64,000 nt of DNA from Agromyces cavernae (lineage in GTDB: Bacteria; Actinomycetota; Actinomycetes; Actinomycetales; Microbacteriaceae): positions 992,001 through 1,056,000 of the forward strand of contig NZ_JAJNMP010000002.1 of NCBI RefSeq assembly GCF_021044935.1. The letters are read 5' to 3'. The notes beneath the pieces are model-generated. The model was not told the origin of the DNA and searched no databases. It saw nothing but the letters and a program-made list of their open reading frames with translations. The translations under genes and the position numbers were made by a program. Positions 27,622-36,713 of the stretch are shown piece after piece; position 1 is the first letter of the stretch; the number at the start of each line of letters is the position of its first letter.

Positions 27622-28869
27622 TCATTCCTCGTGGATGACGGGGTCGTACCCGGCCCGCCGCAACACCTGGATGACCTCGTCGCGGTGCTCGGCTCCGCGG
27701 ATCTCGACCGAGAGCTTGAGCTCGACCTCGGAGATCTGCAGCTTCGAGCCGTGCCGCGTGTGCAGCACCTCGATGACATTCGCGTTCGCCTCGGCCAGCA
27801 GTTCGGCGATGCGCGCGAGCTGGCCGGGCTTGTCGGGCAGGCCGATGCTGAGCGACAGGTAGCGGTCGGAGGCGGCGAGTCCGTGGGCGATGACCCGCTG
27901 CATGAGCAGCGGATCGATGTTGCCGCCCGAGAGCACGGCGACGACCGGGCCGTCGCACCGCACCGCACCGGTCATGAGCGCCGCCACCGAGACGGCGCCG
28001 GCCGGCTCGACGACGAGCTTCGCCCGCTCGAGCAGCACGAGCAGCGCGCGGGCGATGTCGTCTTCGCTGACCGTGATGACCTCGTCGACGGCATCGCGGA
28101 TGATGGCGAAGTTGAGCTCGCCCGGCCGGTACACGGCGATGCCGTCGGCGATCGTCGGCACCACCGGCACCTGCACCGGCGATCCGGCGGCGATCGAGGC
28201 GACATAGGGCGCGGCGTTCTCGGCCTGCACCCCCACCACCCGGATGGTGCGGCCGAGCTCGGCGGCCCGCTGCTTGACCGCGCTCGCGATGCCGGCCGCG
28301 AGCCCGCCCCCGCCGATGGGCACGACGATGGTCGTCGCGTCGGGCGCCTGCTCGAGGATCTCGAGGCCGAGTGTGCCCTGGCCGGCGACGATGTCGTGGT
28401 GGTCGAACGGCGGGATGATGACCGCGCCGGTCTCGGCGGCGAACGCGGCGGCGGCCTGCAGCGTCTCGCCGACGGAGTCGCCGTGCAGGACGACGTCGGC
28501 GCCGTAGGAACGGGTGGCCGCGAGCTTGGGCAGCGCGACGCCGACGGGCATGAAGATCGTGGCGGCGATGCCGAGCTCACGTGCCGCGTATGCGACGCCC
28601 TGGGCGTGGTTGCCCGCCGAAGCGGCGACGACGCCCCGTGCGCGCTCGTCGTCGCTCAGGGCCGAGAGACGGTTGTAGGCGCCGCGCAGCTTATACGAGC
28701 CGGTGCGCTGCAGGTTCTCGCACTTGAGGTACACCGGGACGCCGACCGTGCGGCCGAGGAAGCGCGACGACTCCATGGGCGTCTGGCGGGCGACCCGGCC
28801 CACGACGGTGCGAGCCTCGACGAACTCGGCGAGGCTCGGCCCCGCGATGGTGGTGCTCACGTCGTTCAT
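27622..28869 (-). CDS. ilvA: Threonine ammonia-lyase (threonine dehydratase) with ACT domain
   Basis: A 415-residue PLP enzyme converting threonine to 2-oxobutanoate. The PLP lysine is in 'GSYKLRGAYNRL' (about 58-69), 'ASAGNHAQGVA' follows, and the glycine loop 'PIGGGGLAAGI' binds the phosphate. The last 80 residues are an ACT domain ('DKPGQLARIAELLAEANANV'), giving a length between catabolic TdcB and biosynthetic IlvA. ATG 28869 overlaps the stop of the permease gene (ATGA); GTG 28860 has a better-spaced AGGAG. RidA, at 8050, removes the enamine this reaction releases. Confidence 0.94.
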   Translation of the reverse strand: MNDVSTTIAGPSLAEFVEARTVVGRVARQTPMESSRFLGRTVGVPVYLKCENLQRTGSYKLRGAYNRLSALSDDERARGVVAASAGNHAQGVAYAARELGIAATIFMPVGVALPKLAATRSYGADVVLHGDSVGETLQAAAAFAAETGAVIIPPFDHHDIVAGQGTLGLEILEQAPDATTIVVPIGGGGLAAGIASAVKQRAAELGRTIRVVGVQAENAAPYVASIAAGSPVQVPVVPTIADGIAVYRPGELNFAIIRDAVDEVITVSEDDIARALLVLLERAKLVVEPAGAVSVAALMTGAVRCDGPVVAVLSGGNIDPLLMQRVIAHGLAASDRYLSLSIGLPDKPGQLARIAELLAEANANVIEVLHTRHGSKLQISEVELKLSVEIRGAEHRDEVIQVLRRAGYDPVIHEE

Positions 28870-30101
28870 TCTCCTCGTTGGAATCCCGGTTTCTGCGGCA
28901 CCGTGGTCCACAGCGGGGACCGCACCTCGGTCGCCGGCGGACCCGGAGCACCCTTCCACGAGCCTCGCGACACGAACACGATCATCACGTTGAGCACTGC
29001 CGCGACAGGCACCGCGAACAGCGCACCCGGGATGCCGGCGAGCAGCGACCCGGTCGCCACCGCGACGACGACGCCGAGCGGATGCACCTTCACGGCCGTG
29101 CCCATGATGAGCGGCTGCAGCACGTGGCCCTCGACCTGCTGCACGAGCAGCACGATGCCGAGCATGATGAGCGCGATGACCAAGCCGTTGTAGACCAGGG
29201 CGACGAACACTGCGAGGGCGCCGGTCACGACGGCACCGACGATCGGGATGAACGAGCCGAGGAACACGAGGATGGCGATGGGGATCGCGAGCGGAACTCC
29301 GAGGAGGAATGCGCCGAGGCCGATGCCGATCGCATCGATCGTGGCGACCAGGATCTGCACTTTCACGAAGTTCTGCAGGGTCGCCCAGCCGGCGGAACCG
29401 GCGCCGTCGACCGCGGCGCGGGCGCGCTTCGGGAAGATGCCGACGATCCAGTTCCAGATGCCGCGGCCGTCGATGAGGATGAACAGGGTCGCGAAGAGCG
29501 CGAGCAGCATGCCCGCGAGGAAGTGGCCGAGCGACGAGCCGACCGAGAGGGCACCGGTGACGAGCACCCCGCTGTCTTGCTGCACCGAGGTGATGATCTG
29601 CTCGACGAAGTCGTTGAGCTGCCGCTCGGTGATGTGCAGGGGGCCCTCGAGGAGCCACTCGCGGAACTGGTCCCACGCCACGAGCGACTGCGCGGCGAGT
29701 TCGTCGGCGCCGCGCACGATCTGCGTGATGCCGAGCGTCAGGAGCCCGCCGACGACAGCGAGCGCCGAGAGCATCGCCACGGTGACGCCGAGCCATTTCG
29801 GCCAGCCGTGGCGCTGCAGGAACGCCGAGAACGGCACCAGCAGTGCACCGAGGAGTACCGCCACGAGGACCGGGATGACGATGAGCCGCAGCTGGATGAT
29901 GAGGAAGATGACGACCGCGATCACGCCGCCGACGAGCAGCAGTCGCCATGACCACGCGGCAGCCAGCCGCACGCCGTAGGGAATCCCCTCGGTCACGTCG
30001 CGAGGCGGTTCGGCCGGCGGCGCGGATGACTCGTGCGCCCGCCGCGCTCGGCGTCGGGCGATGCGCCCGGCCCGTCGTTCCCCGTGCGTCGAGTCCGCCA
30101 T
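28866..30101 (-). CDS. AI-2E family transporter (TqsA-like permease)
   Basis: A 411-residue membrane protein of the AI-2E/UPF0118 family with about eight hydrophobic segments and the long amphipathic middle region (about 130-200). Members export signals or act as ion antiporters, and the substrate is unknown here. The conserved C-terminal region is visible: 'GSFIPIVGAVVTGALAVFVAL', partly quoted, and 'VEGHVLQPLIMGTAVKVHPL', also family-specific. The ATG lies six bases after TAGACT. Its stop overlaps the ilvA start, so the two are co-transcribed. Confidence 0.92.
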   Translation of the reverse strand: MADSTHGERRAGRIARRRARRAHESSAPPAEPPRDVTEGIPYGVRLAAAWSWRLLLVGGVIAVVIFLIIQLRLIVIPVLVAVLLGALLVPFSAFLQRHGWPKWLGVTVAMLSALAVVGGLLTLGITQIVRGADELAAQSLVAWDQFREWLLEGPLHITERQLNDFVEQIITSVQQDSGVLVTGALSVGSSLGHFLAGMLLALFATLFILIDGRGIWNWIVGIFPKRARAAVDGAGSAGWATLQNFVKVQILVATIDAIGIGLGAFLLGVPLAIPIAILVFLGSFIPIVGAVVTGALAVFVALVYNGLVIALIMLGIVLLVQQVEGHVLQPLIMGTAVKVHPLGVVVAVATGSLLAGIPGALFAVPVAAVLNVMIVFVSRGSWKGAPGPPATEVRSPLWTTVPQKPGFQRGE

Positions 30102-30107
30102 TGGTCC

Positions 30108-30113
30108 AGTCTA
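30108..30113 (-). promoter_or_regulatory. -10 hexamer TAGACT of the AI-2E permease-ilvA operon
   Basis: TAGACT on the minus strand, then GGACCA, then ATG 30101. Confidence 0.55.
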
Positions 30114-30170
30114 GGCGCGGTGTATGCGCTCGACGGTATGTCGGTGGTCCGCGCTAACGTCGATCTCACC

Positions 30171-31376
30171 ATGGTCGACGTCGTCTCTCCCGCCCTCGCC
30201 CGCCGCATCGCGCTCGCCGCACAGGGCTTCGGTCGCCCCCTGCCCGAGGCCGCGGGCACGCGAGCGCTCAACGGCGTGTTCGACCGCCTCGGCCTGCTGC
30301 AGATCGACTCGGTCAACGTGTTCGAGCGCAGCCACTACCTGCCGGCGTTCAGCCGCGTCGGCCACTATGATCGGGGGCTGCTCGACCGTCTCACGAGCGG
30401 GCGCCGCGGGCGCACGGTCGAGTACTGGGCCCACGAGGCGGCGTTCATCCCTCGCGAGCTGTGGCCGCTCTTCGAGTTCCGCCGGCGCGAGTTCGCGCGC
30501 ACGGGCAGCGACTGGGGCGGGTGGGTCGCCGAGAACCGCGACCTCGCCGCGTGGCTGCGTTCCGAGCTCGCCGCCAACGGTCCCATGCGCGCGAGCGAGA
30601 TCGAGCACGACGCCAATGTTCGGCAGGGTCCATGGTGGGGCTGGTCCGACGTCAAGCGCACCCTCGAGTGGATGTTCCGCACCGGCGAGGTCGTGTGCAT
30701 CGAGCGCCGTCGGTTCGAGCGCGTCTATGCGCTCCCAGAGCAGGGCCTGTCGGCCGAGCTGCTCGAGCAGCCGCCGGCAGAGGCCGACGCGGTGCGCACA
30801 CTCGTCGCACTCGCGGCATCCGCGCAGGGCATCGCGACCGAGGCCGACCTCGCCGACTACTGGCGGTTGAAGCGCGCACGCGTCAAGCAGGCCATCGGCG
30901 AGCTCGTCGACGCGGGGGTGCTCGTGCCGGTCGAGGTACCGGGGTGGACGACGGGCAGGCGGGCGACCCCCGCCTGGCTCCACCGCGACGCACGTCGGCC
31001 TCGGCGCATCGAGGCTGCCGCCGTGTTGAGCCCGTTCGACCCGGTCGTCTGGTACCGCCCGAGGGCCGAGCGCCTGTTCGACTTCCACTACCGCATCGAG
31101 ATCTACACCCCCGAGGCCGAGCGCAAGTTCGGGTACTACTCCCTGCCGGTGCTCATCGACGACCGCGTCGTCGGGCGGGTCGACCTCAAGAGCGACCGCA
31201 AGTCGGGCGTGCTCCGGGTGCAGTCGGCGTGGACCGAGCCCGACGCGCCGTCCGAGACCGCAGCCAGACTGGCGCCGGTGCTTCGTCGTGCCGCGGCATG
31301 GCAGGGGCTCGACGACATCGTGGTCGCGGGTCGGGGCGACCTCTCCCCCGCTCTCACGGCCGAGCTCGCAGCCTAG
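30171..31376 (+). CDS. YcaQ-like winged-helix DNA glycosylase family protein (HTH_42)
   Basis: A 401-residue protein of the HTH_42/DUF1006 family, whose member YcaQ (AlkX) in Escherichia coli excises bases at interstrand crosslinks. Conserved blocks are 'LGLLQIDSVNVFERSHYLPAFSR' (short quotes: QIDSVNV), 'EYWAHEAAFIP', and 'LSPFDPVVWYRPRAERLFDF' with the DP pair. 'FGYYSLPVLIDDRVVGRVD' near residue 320 also fits. The QxD motif assigned to catalysis in YcaQ is present as QID. ATG 30171 lies ten bases after TAACGT. Its stop overlaps the convergent htpX stop within the sequence CTAG. Confidence 0.88.
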   Translation: MVDVVSPALARRIALAAQGFGRPLPEAAGTRALNGVFDRLGLLQIDSVNVFERSHYLPAFSRVGHYDRGLLDRLTSGRRGRTVEYWAHEAAFIPRELWPLFEFRRREFARTGSDWGGWVAENRDLAAWLRSELAANGPMRASEIEHDANVRQGPWWGWSDVKRTLEWMFRTGEVVCIERRRFERVYALPEQGLSAELLEQPPAEADAVRTLVALAASAQGIATEADLADYWRLKRARVKQAIGELVDAGVLVPVEVPGWTTGRRATPAWLHRDARRPRRIEAAAVLSPFDPVVWYRPRAERLFDFHYRIEIYTPEAERKFGYYSLPVLIDDRVVGRVDLKSDRKSGVLRVQSAWTEPDAPSETAARLAPVLRRAAAWQGLDDIVVAGRGDLSPALTAELAA

Positions 31377-32245
31377 AAGCTGCCGCCCATGTGCTCGAGT
31401 CGCTTGATGCGCTCGCCGATCGGCGGGTGGGTGGCGAACAGGCGGTCGACGATGCCGGGCCGCAGCGGGTCGGCGATCCAGAGGTGCGCCATCGACGAGT
31501 TCTGCCGCTTCATCGGTCGGCCATAGGCCTCGAGCTTCGCGAGCGCGCGCGCCAGCGCGTCGGGGTGGCGGGTCGTCATGGCGCCCGTGGCGTCGGCGAG
31601 GTACTCGCGCTGGCGCGACACCGCGAGCTGCACGAGGCTCGCGACGAGCGGCGCGATGAGCATCGCGACGAGCCCGAAGATCAAGACGACGGGGTTGCCG
31701 TTGTTGTTGCGGCCGAAGAAGGCCATGCGCACGAGCATGTCGGAGATGAACCCCACCGCGACGACGAGCCCGAACACGATCATCGACAGCCGGATGTCGT
31801 AGTTGCGCACGTGGCCGAGCTCATGCGCCATGACGCCCTCGAGCTCGGCGTCGTCCATGATCTCGAGCAGGCCGGTGGTCGCCGCGACGACGGCATGCTG
31901 CGGGTCGCGGCCGGTGGCGAACGCGTTGGGGGCGGGGTCGGAGATCACGAACACGCGCGGCATCGGTGTTCCGGTCGTGATCGAGAGGTTCTCGACTGTG
32001 CGCCACAGGCGCGGGTGGTCGGCCTTCGAGCCCAGTTCTACCGCACCCGACATCGACAACGCCTGCTTGTCGGCGGTGAAGTACTGGAACAGGGCGTACG
32101 CCGTGGCGATGGCGAGCGTCACGATGACGATCGTGAGGTCGTTGTAGATGGTGGCGGCCAACCAGCCCAGCCCGCCGATGATGGCGAGGAAGAACAGGAT
32201 GATGAAGACGGTGTTGCGTTTGTTCTTGGCGATCGCTCGGTACAA
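31373..32245 (-). CDS. htpX: Membrane zinc metalloprotease HtpX
   Basis: A 290-residue M48 peptidase that degrades misfolded membrane proteins, with its active site on the cytoplasmic face. Two N-terminal helices (about 13-32 and 36-54) are followed by the zinc site HELGH ('VMAHELGHVRNYD', about 139-151), two more hydrophobic segments, and the third ligand in 'SRQREYLADATGA' (E of REYLAD). The start is TTG 32245, with AAGGG six bases upstream and only nine bases after lemA. The lemA-htpX pairing is widespread. Confidence 0.95.
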   Translation of the reverse strand: MYRAIAKNKRNTVFIILFFLAIIGGLGWLAATIYNDLTIVIVTLAIATAYALFQYFTADKQALSMSGAVELGSKADHPRLWRTVENLSITTGTPMPRVFVISDPAPNAFATGRDPQHAVVAATTGLLEIMDDAELEGVMAHELGHVRNYDIRLSMIVFGLVVAVGFISDMLVRMAFFGRNNNGNPVVLIFGLVAMLIAPLVASLVQLAVSRQREYLADATGAMTTRHPDALARALAKLEAYGRPMKRQNSSMAHLWIADPLRPGIVDRLFATHPPIGERIKRLEHMGGSF

Positions 32246-32254
32246 CGCCGGCCC

Positions 32255-32821
32255 TTAGAACTGCACGCGCGGAGGCTCGGCGATCGCGGCCGGCTCGGTG
32301 ACCTCGAAGAAGTCGCGCTCGTGGAAGCCGAGGCCGCGCACGAACAGCGTGTTCGGGAACACCTTGATCTTGGTGTTGAGCTCGCGCACACCGCCGTTGT
32401 AGAACCGGCGCGACGCCTGGATCTTGTCCTCGGTGTCGACGAGCTCGGCCTGCAGTTGCAGGAAGTTCTGGCTCGCCTGCAGCTGCGGGTAGGCCTCGGC
32501 GACGGCGAAGATCGACTTCAGCGCCTGCTGCATGTGGTTCTCGGCCGCACCTGCCTCAGCGGGGCCCTGCGCCGCGAGCGTCTCGGCCCGGGCCTTCGTA
32601 ACGTTCTCGAAGACGGCCTTCTCGTGTGCGGCGTAGCCCTTGACCGCCTCGATGAGGTTCGGGATCAGGTCGGCACGACGCTTGAGCTGCACCGTGATGT
32701 CGCTCCACGCCTCGTCGACGCGCACGTTGAGCGTGACCAGCGAGTTGTAGGTTGCCCAGAGGTAGATGCCGATGATCAGCACGAGTGCGACGACGATGAT
32801 GACGGGGATGAGCCATTCCAT
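32255..32821 (-). CDS. lemA: LemA family protein
   Basis: A 188-residue protein with one N-terminal transmembrane helix (about 4-24) and a helical-bundle domain. Family signatures are 'YNSLVTLNVRVDEAWSDI', 'QLKRRADLIPNLIEAVKGY', and 'FNGGVRELNTKIKVFPNTLF', here as YNGGVRELN. The function is unclear; it accompanies HtpX and may present substrates or sense envelope stress. TAGGAG lies nine bases before the ATG, and TAGGAT (minus strand, reverse complement near 32870) is a candidate -10 with a leader of about 45 bases. Confidence 0.95.
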   Translation of the reverse strand: MEWLIPVIIVVALVLIIGIYLWATYNSLVTLNVRVDEAWSDITVQLKRRADLIPNLIEAVKGYAAHEKAVFENVTKARAETLAAQGPAEAGAAENHMQQALKSIFAVAEAYPQLQASQNFLQLQAELVDTEDKIQASRRFYNGGVRELNTKIKVFPNTLFVRGLGFHERDFFEVTEPAAIAEPPRVQF

Positions 32822-32942
32822 GGCACGGACTCCTAGCGCGGTGAGCGTCTGATCTGGGCTTGTCCCTCATCCTACCGAGGGGGTCCGGCGGCGACCGTCG
32901 TTCCCATGAGACTCGAAGGAACCCTGGAAGCGACTCCGGGCG

Positions 32943-32948
32943 TAGGCT
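32943..32948 (+). promoter_or_regulatory. -10 hexamer TAGGCT of the TetR/ABC operon
   Basis: TAGGCT, then CAGCCT, then GTG 32955. TAGGCT and the next bases form the short palindrome AGGCTCAGCCT, which could bind the regulator. Confidence 0.5.
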
Positions 32949-32954
32949 CAGCCT

Positions 32955-33650
32955 GTGACGGAGCGGCTCCACCACCCCAGGCGCCCCGGCCGGCCCCGCG
33001 GCGCGAAGTCCGGCGACACTCGGGCGCGCATCCTCGCGGCCGCGACCGACGAGTTCGGCGAGCGCGGCTACGAGGCCGCCTCGATGCGCGCGATCGCCCG
33101 CCGCGCCGGAGTCGATCCGGCACTCGTGCACCACTACTTCGACGACAAGCAGAGCCTCGTCGCCGAGGTGGTCGAGGTGCCGCTGCGTCCCGATCGGCTC
33201 GTCGGTGCGGCGCTCGACGGCCCGATCGATGAGCTCGGCGAGCGCCTCGTGCGGGCGGTGCTGACCGCCTGGGACTCGGCGACCGTGCGGCCCGCCGCGG
33301 TCGCGGCCCTGCGCTCGGCGATCGGCCAGGGACCGGTCGCGCGCATGCTTCGAGAGTTCCTCCGCCGCGAGATCATGCATCGCATCGCCTCGCGTCTGGG
33401 CGACGACGATGACGCCGAACTGCGGGCCGAGCTCGCCGCGTCCCAGCTCGTCGGCGTGATCATGATCCGCTACGTGCTCGAGTTCGACCCGGTCGCGTCG
33501 CTGCCGATCGACGAGCTCGTCGCCCGCGTCGGGCCGTCGGTGCAATGGCACCTCACCGGCCGGCCGCCCGGCGGTCCGAACGGTCCGAACGGTCCGAACG
33601 GCCTTGACAGCGAGGCGGCACGGGCGAAGAATTCAGCACATGATGAATAG
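32955..33650 (+). CDS. TetR family transcriptional regulator
   Basis: A 231-residue repressor-type regulator. Its N-terminal helix-turn-helix (about 22-68) has 'ARILAAATDEFGERGYEAAS' followed by 'MRAIARRAGVDPALVHHYFDDK', the TetR recognition pattern. The all-helical ligand domain contains 'QGPVARMLREFLRREI', seen in the TetR_C_17 type group. The C-terminus carries three in-frame copies of GPN (from a 9-bp repeat, 33574-33600). It overlaps the following ABC gene by 11 bases and probably controls this export operon. Confidence 0.92.
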   Translation: MTERLHHPRRPGRPRGAKSGDTRARILAAATDEFGERGYEAASMRAIARRAGVDPALVHHYFDDKQSLVAEVVEVPLRPDRLVGAALDGPIDELGERLVRAVLTAWDSATVRPAAVAALRSAIGQGPVARMLREFLRREIMHRIASRLGDDDDAELRAELAASQLVGVIMIRYVLEFDPVASLPIDELVARVGPSVQWHLTGRPPGGPNGPNGPNGLDSEAARAKNSAHDE

Positions 33651-34479
33651 CTCGGATGCCGCGACCGGCGCCGCGAGCCCGGCCGCCGCGATCATCGTCG
33701 AAGACCTCCACGTGCGCCGCGCCAAGATCCGGGTGCTCGACGGGCTCAGCCTGGCCGTGCCGAAGGGTCGCATCGTCGGCCTGCTCGGCCCGAGCGGCAG
33801 CGGCAAGACGACGCTCATGCGCTCGATCGTCGGCGTGCAGGTCGTGCAGTCGGGGCGCATCGAGGTGCTCGGCCTGCCGGCCGGCTCACGCGAGCTGCGT
33901 CGCCGGGTCGCCTACGTGACCCAGCAGGCGAGCGTGTACGACGACCTCACCGTTCGCCAGAACCTGGGCTACTTCCGCCGCGTGCTCGGCGCCGAGGCAT
34001 CCGACGTCGATCGCGTCATCGAACGCACCGACCTCGGATCCGTCGCGAACCGGCTCGCAGGCACGCTCTCGGGCGGCCAGCGCGGCCGCGTCTCGCTCGC
34101 CGCCGCCCTGCTCGGCACCCCCGAGGTGCTCGTGCTCGACGAGCCCACCGTCGGACTCGACCCGGTGCTGCGCGTCGAGCTCTGGGGGCTCTTCAGGACC
34201 CTCGCCGATGAGGGCGCGACACTGCTCGTCTCGAGTCACGTGATGGACGAGGCCAAGCGATGCGACCGGCTGCTGCTCATGCGCGACGGCGAGCTGCTCG
34301 CCGATGACAGTGTTCGCGGGGTGCTCGAGGTCACGGGCACCGACGACGTCGAGACCGCCTTCCTTCGGCTCATCGATCGGGGCACGCCCGACCTGCGCCC
34401 GATCGACGAGTCGGCGCGGTTCGCGCAGGCCGCGGAATCGACGGCCGACCCCGACTCCGGAAGCGAGGCGGCGCGATGA
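33640..34479 (+). CDS. ABC transporter ATP-binding protein (ABC-2 type export)
   Basis: A 279-residue ATPase for the permease encoded next. Walker A 'GPSGSGKTT' is near 54-62, the Q loop 'VTQQASVYDDLTV' near 103, the signature 'LSGGQRGRVSLAAALL' near 148, and Walker B 'VLVLDEPTVGLDP' near 170, with the H loop 'VSSHVMDEA'. The C-terminal 30 residues are an acidic disordered tail. The start overlaps the TetR gene (ATG 33640 or the adjacent 33643). A drug or lipid substrate is likely but unproven. Confidence 0.93.
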   Translation: MMNSSDAATGAASPAAAIIVEDLHVRRAKIRVLDGLSLAVPKGRIVGLLGPSGSGKTTLMRSIVGVQVVQSGRIEVLGLPAGSRELRRRVAYVTQQASVYDDLTVRQNLGYFRRVLGAEASDVDRVIERTDLGSVANRLAGTLSGGQRGRVSLAAALLGTPEVLVLDEPTVGLDPVLRVELWGLFRTLADEGATLLVSSHVMDEAKRCDRLLLMRDGELLADDSVRGVLEVTGTDDVETAFLRLIDRGTPDLRPIDESARFAQAAESTADPDSGSEAAR

Positions 34480-35210
34480 CCCTCGTGCGCACGTTCTCGA
34501 CCGCAGGCCGGGTGCTCACCCAGATCCGGCACGACCCGCGCACCGTCGGGCTGCTGCTCGTCGTGCCGAGCCTGCTCATCGGCCTCGTCGCCTGGATCTT
34601 CACCGACACCGACGTGTTCGCGACGATCGGGCCCGCGATGATCGCACTGTTCCCCTTCATCGTCATGTTCCTTGTGACGAGCATCGCGACGCTGCGCGAG
34701 CGCCGCAGCGGCACGCTCGAGCGACTCTTCTCGATGCCGATGGGCAAGGGCGACTTCATCCTCGGCTACGCGCTCGCGTTCGGCTTCCTCGCGATCTTCC
34801 AGACGGCGATCGCGGTGTCGTTCGCGGTGTTCGTCTGCGGCCTCGAGATCGAGGGCTCGATCTGGCTGCTATTCGCGGTCGCCGTCTCCGACGCGCTCCT
34901 CGGCACGGCGCTCGGGCTGCTCGCGAGCGCGTTCGCGCGCACCGAATTCCAGGTGGTGCAGTTCATGCCGGTGCTCGTGTTCCCGCAGATCCTCCTCGGC
35001 GGCATCTTCCTGCCCACCGACCAGCTGCCCGAGGGACTCGAAGCCATCAGCGAGTGGCTCCCGCTCACCTTCGCGATCGACGCGCTCACGGCCGTGGCCG
35101 ACGGCTCCGAGGACGCCGAGTGGATCCTGTCGAAGATCCTCGTGATCGCCGCGTGGATCGTGGGATCGATCGTGGTCGGCTCGATCACCCTGCGGCGTCG
35201 CACGCCGTAG
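34476..35210 (+). CDS. ABC-2 type transporter permease
   Basis: A 244-residue membrane protein with six hydrophobic segments, the usual ABC-2 permease length. Landmarks are 'TLRERRSGTLERLFSMPMGK' (about 70-89), the family's amphipathic connecting segment, and 'PVLVFPQILLGGIFLPTDQLP' near residue 170, the conserved P-LLGG-F-P region. It starts within the ATGA overlap of the ATPase gene, so the two are translationally coupled. With TetR it forms a self-regulated efflux operon. Confidence 0.93.
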   Translation: MTLVRTFSTAGRVLTQIRHDPRTVGLLLVVPSLLIGLVAWIFTDTDVFATIGPAMIALFPFIVMFLVTSIATLRERRSGTLERLFSMPMGKGDFILGYALAFGFLAIFQTAIAVSFAVFVCGLEIEGSIWLLFAVAVSDALLGTALGLLASAFARTEFQVVQFMPVLVFPQILLGGIFLPTDQLPEGLEAISEWLPLTFAIDALTAVADGSEDAEWILSKILVIAAWIVGSIVVGSITLRRRTP

Positions 35211-35269
35211 GGCTCACGCCGTCGGGGCCCGGGCCGTCCGGGCTCACGCCGTCAGGCCCGCGCCGAACG

Positions 35270-35339
35270 TTCTGGGGGTGCTTTCGCGCCATGTCGGACG
35301 CGATTCACCGGCAAATGTGGCGGGAAAGCGCCCCCGGAA
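35270..35339. terminator. Long imperfect hairpin between convergent genes
   Basis: Arms of 21 bases (35270-35290 and 35319-35339) match at 18 positions around a 28-base loop. It stands between the ABC-2 permease gene and the convergent oxidase gene. Just before it (35211-35258) the phrase GGCTCACGCCGTC occurs twice. Confidence 0.65.
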
Positions 35340-35342
35340 TGC

Positions 35343-36713
35343 TCAGGCGCCGACCGTGCCCGACACCGCGCCGGGCCGTTGTCCGTCGCCCACTCCCCCG
35401 AGCACGCGCTCGAGGTAGGCGTTGACGAACCGGCCGTCGGGGTCGAGTTCGTCGCGCACGCGCAGGAAGTCGTCGAAGCGGGGGTACACCTCGCGGAGCG
35501 ACTCGGCCGTCTGGGTGTGCAGCTTGCCCCAGTGGGGCCGGCCGCCGAAGCCCCGCATGATCGCCTCGACGCCCGCGAAGTACTCGCGATGGTCTTCGCG
35601 GAAGTAGCGGTGCACGGCGATGTACCCGCTGTCGCGGCCGTACGCCGTCGAGAGCCAGTTGTCGTCGGATGCCGCGGCACGGACCTCGATCGGAAAGCTC
35701 ACCCGCGACCCCGACCGCTCGATGAGCTCGCGCACCTCGCGGAACGCCTCGGGAACGGCCTCGAGCGGGATCGCGTACTCCATCTCGCGGAACCGCACGG
35801 CACGGTGCGTGGTGAAGACGGCCGGTGCGAAGTCGGCGAAGTCCCGGTCGCCCGTGTGCTTCGTGGCGGAGTCGACCAGTCGGGCGAGCGGCGGCGTGAG
35901 ACCGGGCGCGAGCCGGCCCGCGGCGCAGATGCCTCGGTACAGCCCGTTGGCGAGCACCTCGTCGTCGAGCCACCGCGACACGCGGCTCAGCGGGTTGCGT
36001 GCCGCGTCGCCCGGCAGCCGGGTGTTGGTCTTGGTGAGCGCCGTGGCGGTGTGCGGGAACCAGTAGAACTCGAAGTGGTCGGCGTCGCGCACGCGACGCT
36101 GCCAGTCGTCGAGCACGTCGTCGAGCGGCTCGGGCTTCTCGACGGCATGCAGCACGAACCGCGGCACGAGCTGCAGGGTCACCTCGACGAGCACGCCGAG
36201 CGCGCCGAGGCCGAGGCGCACGGCCGGCAGCAGTTCGGGCCGCACGGTCTCGCTCACGGTGAGCAGCTCCCCCGCGCCGGTGACGAGCTTCGCGGCGACG
36301 ATCTGCGTCGCGAGCCCGCCGAAGCCGAGGCCGGTGCCGTGCGTGCCGGTCGAGGTCGCGCCCGCGATCGTCTGGCGGTCGATGTCGCCCATGTTCTGCA
36401 GGGCGAGGCCGTAGGGGGCGAGCAGCGCGGGCAACTGGTGCAGCCGAGTGCCGGCGGCGAGGGTCACCCGGCCGGTCGCGACATCCGCATCGATCACACC
36501 CGAGAGGTCGGTGAGGTCGAGCTGCACTCCGGGCGCCACGGCGATGCCCGTGAAGCTGTGCCCCGACCCCACGGGCTTGATGCGAAGATCGGATGCCGCG
36601 GCGGCCTGCACGGCCCGCTGCACGGCCTCGGCCGTGGCCGGGCGCTCGACCCGCACCGGCCGCACGGCCTCGGTGCGAGCCCAGTTGCGCCACATCGCTC
36701 CGGTCGCGGTCAC
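35343..36713 (-). CDS. D-arabinono-1,4-lactone oxidase-like FAD-linked oxidoreductase
   Basis: A 456-residue flavoenzyme of the aldonolactone oxidase family, which oxidises sugar lactones or polyols using oxygen or another acceptor. The N-terminal PCMH FAD domain (about 10-180) has 'GSGHSFTG' (the His is the usual covalent FAD site in this family) and 'GATSTGTHGTG'. The C-terminal ALO domain includes the family motif HWGK in 'PHWGKLHTQ' (about 405). GTG 36713 overlaps the stop of the racemase-like gene, which fixes the operon link. The substrate is unknown. Confidence 0.93.
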   Translation of the reverse strand: MTATGAMWRNWARTEAVRPVRVERPATAEAVQRAVQAAAASDLRIKPVGSGHSFTGIAVAPGVQLDLTDLSGVIDADVATGRVTLAAGTRLHQLPALLAPYGLALQNMGDIDRQTIAGATSTGTHGTGLGFGGLATQIVAAKLVTGAGELLTVSETVRPELLPAVRLGLGALGVLVEVTLQLVPRFVLHAVEKPEPLDDVLDDWQRRVRDADHFEFYWFPHTATALTKTNTRLPGDAARNPLSRVSRWLDDEVLANGLYRGICAAGRLAPGLTPPLARLVDSATKHTGDRDFADFAPAVFTTHRAVRFREMEYAIPLEAVPEAFREVRELIERSGSRVSFPIEVRAAASDDNWLSTAYGRDSGYIAVHRYFREDHREYFAGVEAIMRGFGGRPHWGKLHTQTAESLREVYPRFDDFLRVRDELDPDGRFVNAYLERVLGGVGDGQRPGAVSGTVGA

